NCBI GenBank assembly: GCA_003225515.1
Contig: QIAK01000030.1
Location: forward strand, 648 to 17,192
Length of the DNA stretch: 16,545 bases
From: Acidobacteriota bacterium
Lineage (GTDB): Bacteria > Acidobacteriota > Terriglobia > Terriglobales > Acidobacteriaceae
Direction of reading: 5' to 3'
In this document: one piece after another, positions 14,742 through 16,545 of the stretch
Layout: each line of letters opens with the position of its first letter
Numbering within the stretch: the stretch's first letter is position 1
Translations under genes and position numbers: made by a program
The notes under the pieces: generated by a model
Told to the model about the DNA's origin: nothing
The model's input: the letters and a program-made list of their open reading frames with translations, nothing else
Databases searched by the model: none

Positions 14742-16505
14742 ATGAGAAAAGCAGTTTCGCTTCTGGTCCTGGGTCTATCCCTATCTGCAGTACTCCTGTC
14801 CGCACAAACCTCGCAGCCGACCATTCCTTTGAATGAGATCACGGTATTTGAGGGAGTCAAGCCCGAATCGATGGGCGTGGAAGTCCTTGGCGTTCTGCAC
14901 AATGTGAACGGACCGAAGGGCGACATTATCCTGGTCCGCTTGCACGGTGCGAAAGCCGAATATACGGGCGTGGTCGCAGGCATGAGCGGCAGCCCGGTAT
15001 ACCTTAACGGCAAACTTGCCGGAGCCCTGGCCTTCCGCATCGGCGAATTCTCAAAAGAGCCAATTGCCGGAGTTACCCCGATTGCCGACATGCTCGAAAT
15101 CAATGCTCTCGATAAGTCCCCGGCTGAAGAGGCTGCGGCTACTAAGCCCGGCGTAGCCAATGCCGCCGGAAAGACCTCCGGTCCCGGCGAGCCTGGAGCG
15201 CTCCCGGCTTCAACACAAGATTTTGGCAGCTATCTCAAGCCCATCGACACGCCTCTGGTCTTCAATGGATTTTCCGAAGACGCCGTCCGCCGCTTTGCCG
15301 GCCAGTTTGCCTCAGCAGGAGTAGTCCCGGTTATGGGCGCAGGCTCGGTCAGCGGAGAAAAACAGCCCGAGCCACTCGAAGCTGGCTCCGCGGTAAGCGC
15401 AATCCTGGTTCGTGGGGACATGGACATTGCGGCCACTTGCACTGTGACCTACATCGACCCTCAGCGCCTGCTGGCCTGCGGACATCCGCTATTGCAATTC
15501 GGTTCTGTCGACCTGCCCATGAACAAAGCGCGGGTGCTGGCCACTCTGCCCTCGCCGCTTAATGCCTTCAAAATTGTGAACACGACCGAGGAGGCCGGAG
15601 TATTTGTGCAGGATCGCCATACGGGCATTCTGGGCGTTTTCAATAAACAGCCTGACATGATTCCCGTGACGCTCACCATTCACAGCGCAACCAGCGCGAA
15701 AGACTTCCATTACGAAGTCCTGAATAATCCGCGTCTGAGTCCGGTGGCCATTATGGCAACCGTGTTCAACGCGCTGCATGGCGTAAACGAATACGGAGAA
15801 GAAATTACTTACCGCCTCAATGGCAGCATTAATGTGAAGGGCTTCCCCGAGGTCGGACTCAAGAATATGTTCGTTCCTGCGGAGAACGGACAGCCCGCTG
15901 CTATGGCCGCTGCGCTCTCTCTGGGCGAGCGCTTTGGACGCATTTACGACAATCCTTACAACGCCCCTGCGGTGAAGAGCGTGAAGCTTGATTTCGACCT
16001 CGTCCGTGAGCGCCGGTGGGCGCGACTGGAAAGCGCGCGCACAGACGTGACCGAAGTACGGCCTGGCGATCAGATCATTGTCGAAACCGTACTTGCGCCC
16101 TATCGCGGGGAGCGCGTCGTCCGTCAGATTCCGGTTAAGATTCCGACTTCGGCCAGCAAAGGAACGCTGCGCATTTTAGTGAGCGACGGTGACACTCTCG
16201 ACCGCGTGGGCCGCACCAATCCGGCGTTCGGCCGCAAGCTCGACCTGGCTTCCACCATCGCGCTGCTCAACAAGGAGCACGCCAACAATCGCCTCTACGT
16301 TTCCCTGCTTGAAGCTGACCCCGAAGCTCGTGTCGCCGATAAAGTCATGCCCACTCTGCCCATCAGCGTGATGAACGTAATGGAAGGCATGCGCGGCAAT
16401 CAAGAGATGATCGTCAGCGGAGAATCGAACGTCGACGAAACGGCTACGCCATCACTTGATTACGTTGTGAGCGGCGCGCAATTGCTGACAGTCACAGTGA
16501 AGTAA
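14742..16505 (+). CDS. Secreted S55 (SpoIVB-like) peptidase-domain protein, permuted motif order
   Basis: A 587-residue protein. Start ATG 14742, with GGGG 6 nt upstream; signal peptide 1-21 (LLVLGLSLSAVLLSA). The conserved part runs ITVFEGVKPESMGVEVLGVL, GDIILVRL (D61), VVAGMSGSPVYLNGKLAGAL (serine S82), and FSKEPIAGVTPIADML. After an Ala/Pro-rich linker (125-160) come VTYIDPQRLLACGHPLLQFG (H248), VDLPMNKARV and GVFVQDRHTGILGVFN. In B. subtilis SpoIVB (MEROPS S55) the GH histidine comes before the GMSGSP serine; here the order is reversed. Residues beyond about 310 are beta-rich and of unknown function. It is probably periplasmic or surface-bound. Acidobacteriota carry many such proteins; substrates are unknown. 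Whether it cleaves protein is uncertain. Confidence 0.9.
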   Translation: MRKAVSLLVLGLSLSAVLLSAQTSQPTIPLNEITVFEGVKPESMGVEVLGVLHNVNGPKGDIILVRLHGAKAEYTGVVAGMSGSPVYLNGKLAGALAFRIGEFSKEPIAGVTPIADMLEINALDKSPAEEAAATKPGVANAAGKTSGPGEPGALPASTQDFGSYLKPIDTPLVFNGFSEDAVRRFAGQFASAGVVPVMGAGSVSGEKQPEPLEAGSAVSAILVRGDMDIAATCTVTYIDPQRLLACGHPLLQFGSVDLPMNKARVLATLPSPLNAFKIVNTTEEAGVFVQDRHTGILGVFNKQPDMIPVTLTIHSATSAKDFHYEVLNNPRLSPVAIMATVFNALHGVNEYGEEITYRLNGSINVKGFPEVGLKNMFVPAENGQPAAMAAALSLGERFGRIYDNPYNAPAVKSVKLDFDLVRERRWARLESARTDVTEVRPGDQIIVETVLAPYRGERVVRQIPVKIPTSASKGTLRILVSDGDTLDRVGRTNPAFGRKLDLASTIALLNKEHANNRLYVSLLEADPEARVADKVMPTLPISVMNVMEGMRGNQEMIVSGESNVDETATPSLDYVVSGAQLLTVTVK

Positions 16506-16533
16506 GAGAACTTAGGATCGAGGACAATAGTTG

Positions 16534-16545
16534 ATGGCTACTTCA
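16534..16545 (+). CDS. Probable start of the next gene (4 codons only)
   Basis: An ATG at 16534 opens a frame to the window end (M-A-T-S). GAGGA (16520-16524) lies 9 nt upstream, a good ribosome site, and the gap from the S55-like stop is only 28 bp, so it is probably the next gene of the same unit. Nothing can be said of its product. Confidence 0.35.

Overview
The window looks like chromosomal DNA of a member of the Acidobacteriota, probably class Terriglobia. The assignment rests on family recognition, not on a search. The markers are an Oar-type TonB-dependent receptor with an N-terminal carboxypeptidase-regulatory-like domain, a secreted VWA protein of the 'VWFA-related acidobacterial' type, a secreted S55 (SpoIVB-like) peptidase homologue, a pilin-like small protein with the acidobacterial extracellular signature, and intergenic repeats of the ACGAAGG and CACAGAG families. 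All genes are bacterial in style, with short spacers, Shine-Dalgarno sites and 4-bp ATGA overlaps.

Layout. 1-712 (minus strand): the truncated 5' part of a membrane-anchored pilin-like protein, preceded by a small multi-span membrane protein whose reading frame is cut by an in-frame TGA. 713-1030: no intact gene, but a 40-nt 5' half of a tRNA-Leu(CAA) gene that breaks off just after the anticodon loop, so this edge may be the scar of an integrated element. 1031-3150 (minus): an OmpR-family response regulator and its histidine kinase, overlapping by 4 bp. 3377-8821 (plus, divergent): a large outer-membrane receptor, a secreted YncE-like beta-propeller and a secreted calcineurin-like phosphoesterase. 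These read as one export and uptake locus that the adjacent two-component system may control; a direct repeat with 11-bp spacing lies upstream of the propeller gene.

8822-10197: a divergent YchF/OLA1-like P-loop NTPase with a degenerate switch II, flanked by two different hairpin-forming repeat elements. 10216-10965: a ZIP-family metal transporter. 10988-11700 (minus): a VapBC-type toxin-antitoxin pair (AbrB-fold antitoxin, PIN toxin) with a near-consensus promoter whose predicted start of transcription falls on the antitoxin ATG, and palindromes that are likely operators.

11785-14584 (minus): a secreted kelch/galactose-oxidase-like protein broken by a single-base frameshift, and the secreted VWA protein, which has an altered metal-binding (MIDAS) motif. 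14742-16505 (plus, divergent): the S55-like protein, in which the serine motif precedes the histidine motif, the reverse of SpoIVB, suggesting a circularly permuted peptidase domain. The last 12 bases probably begin another gene.

Most of the window encodes envelope or secreted proteins. I see no CRISPR array, intact insertion sequence, rRNA or replication origin. The strongest candidates for something not well described are the permuted S55 domain, the receptor/propeller/phosphoesterase locus with its two-component system, and the tRNA-Leu remnant.
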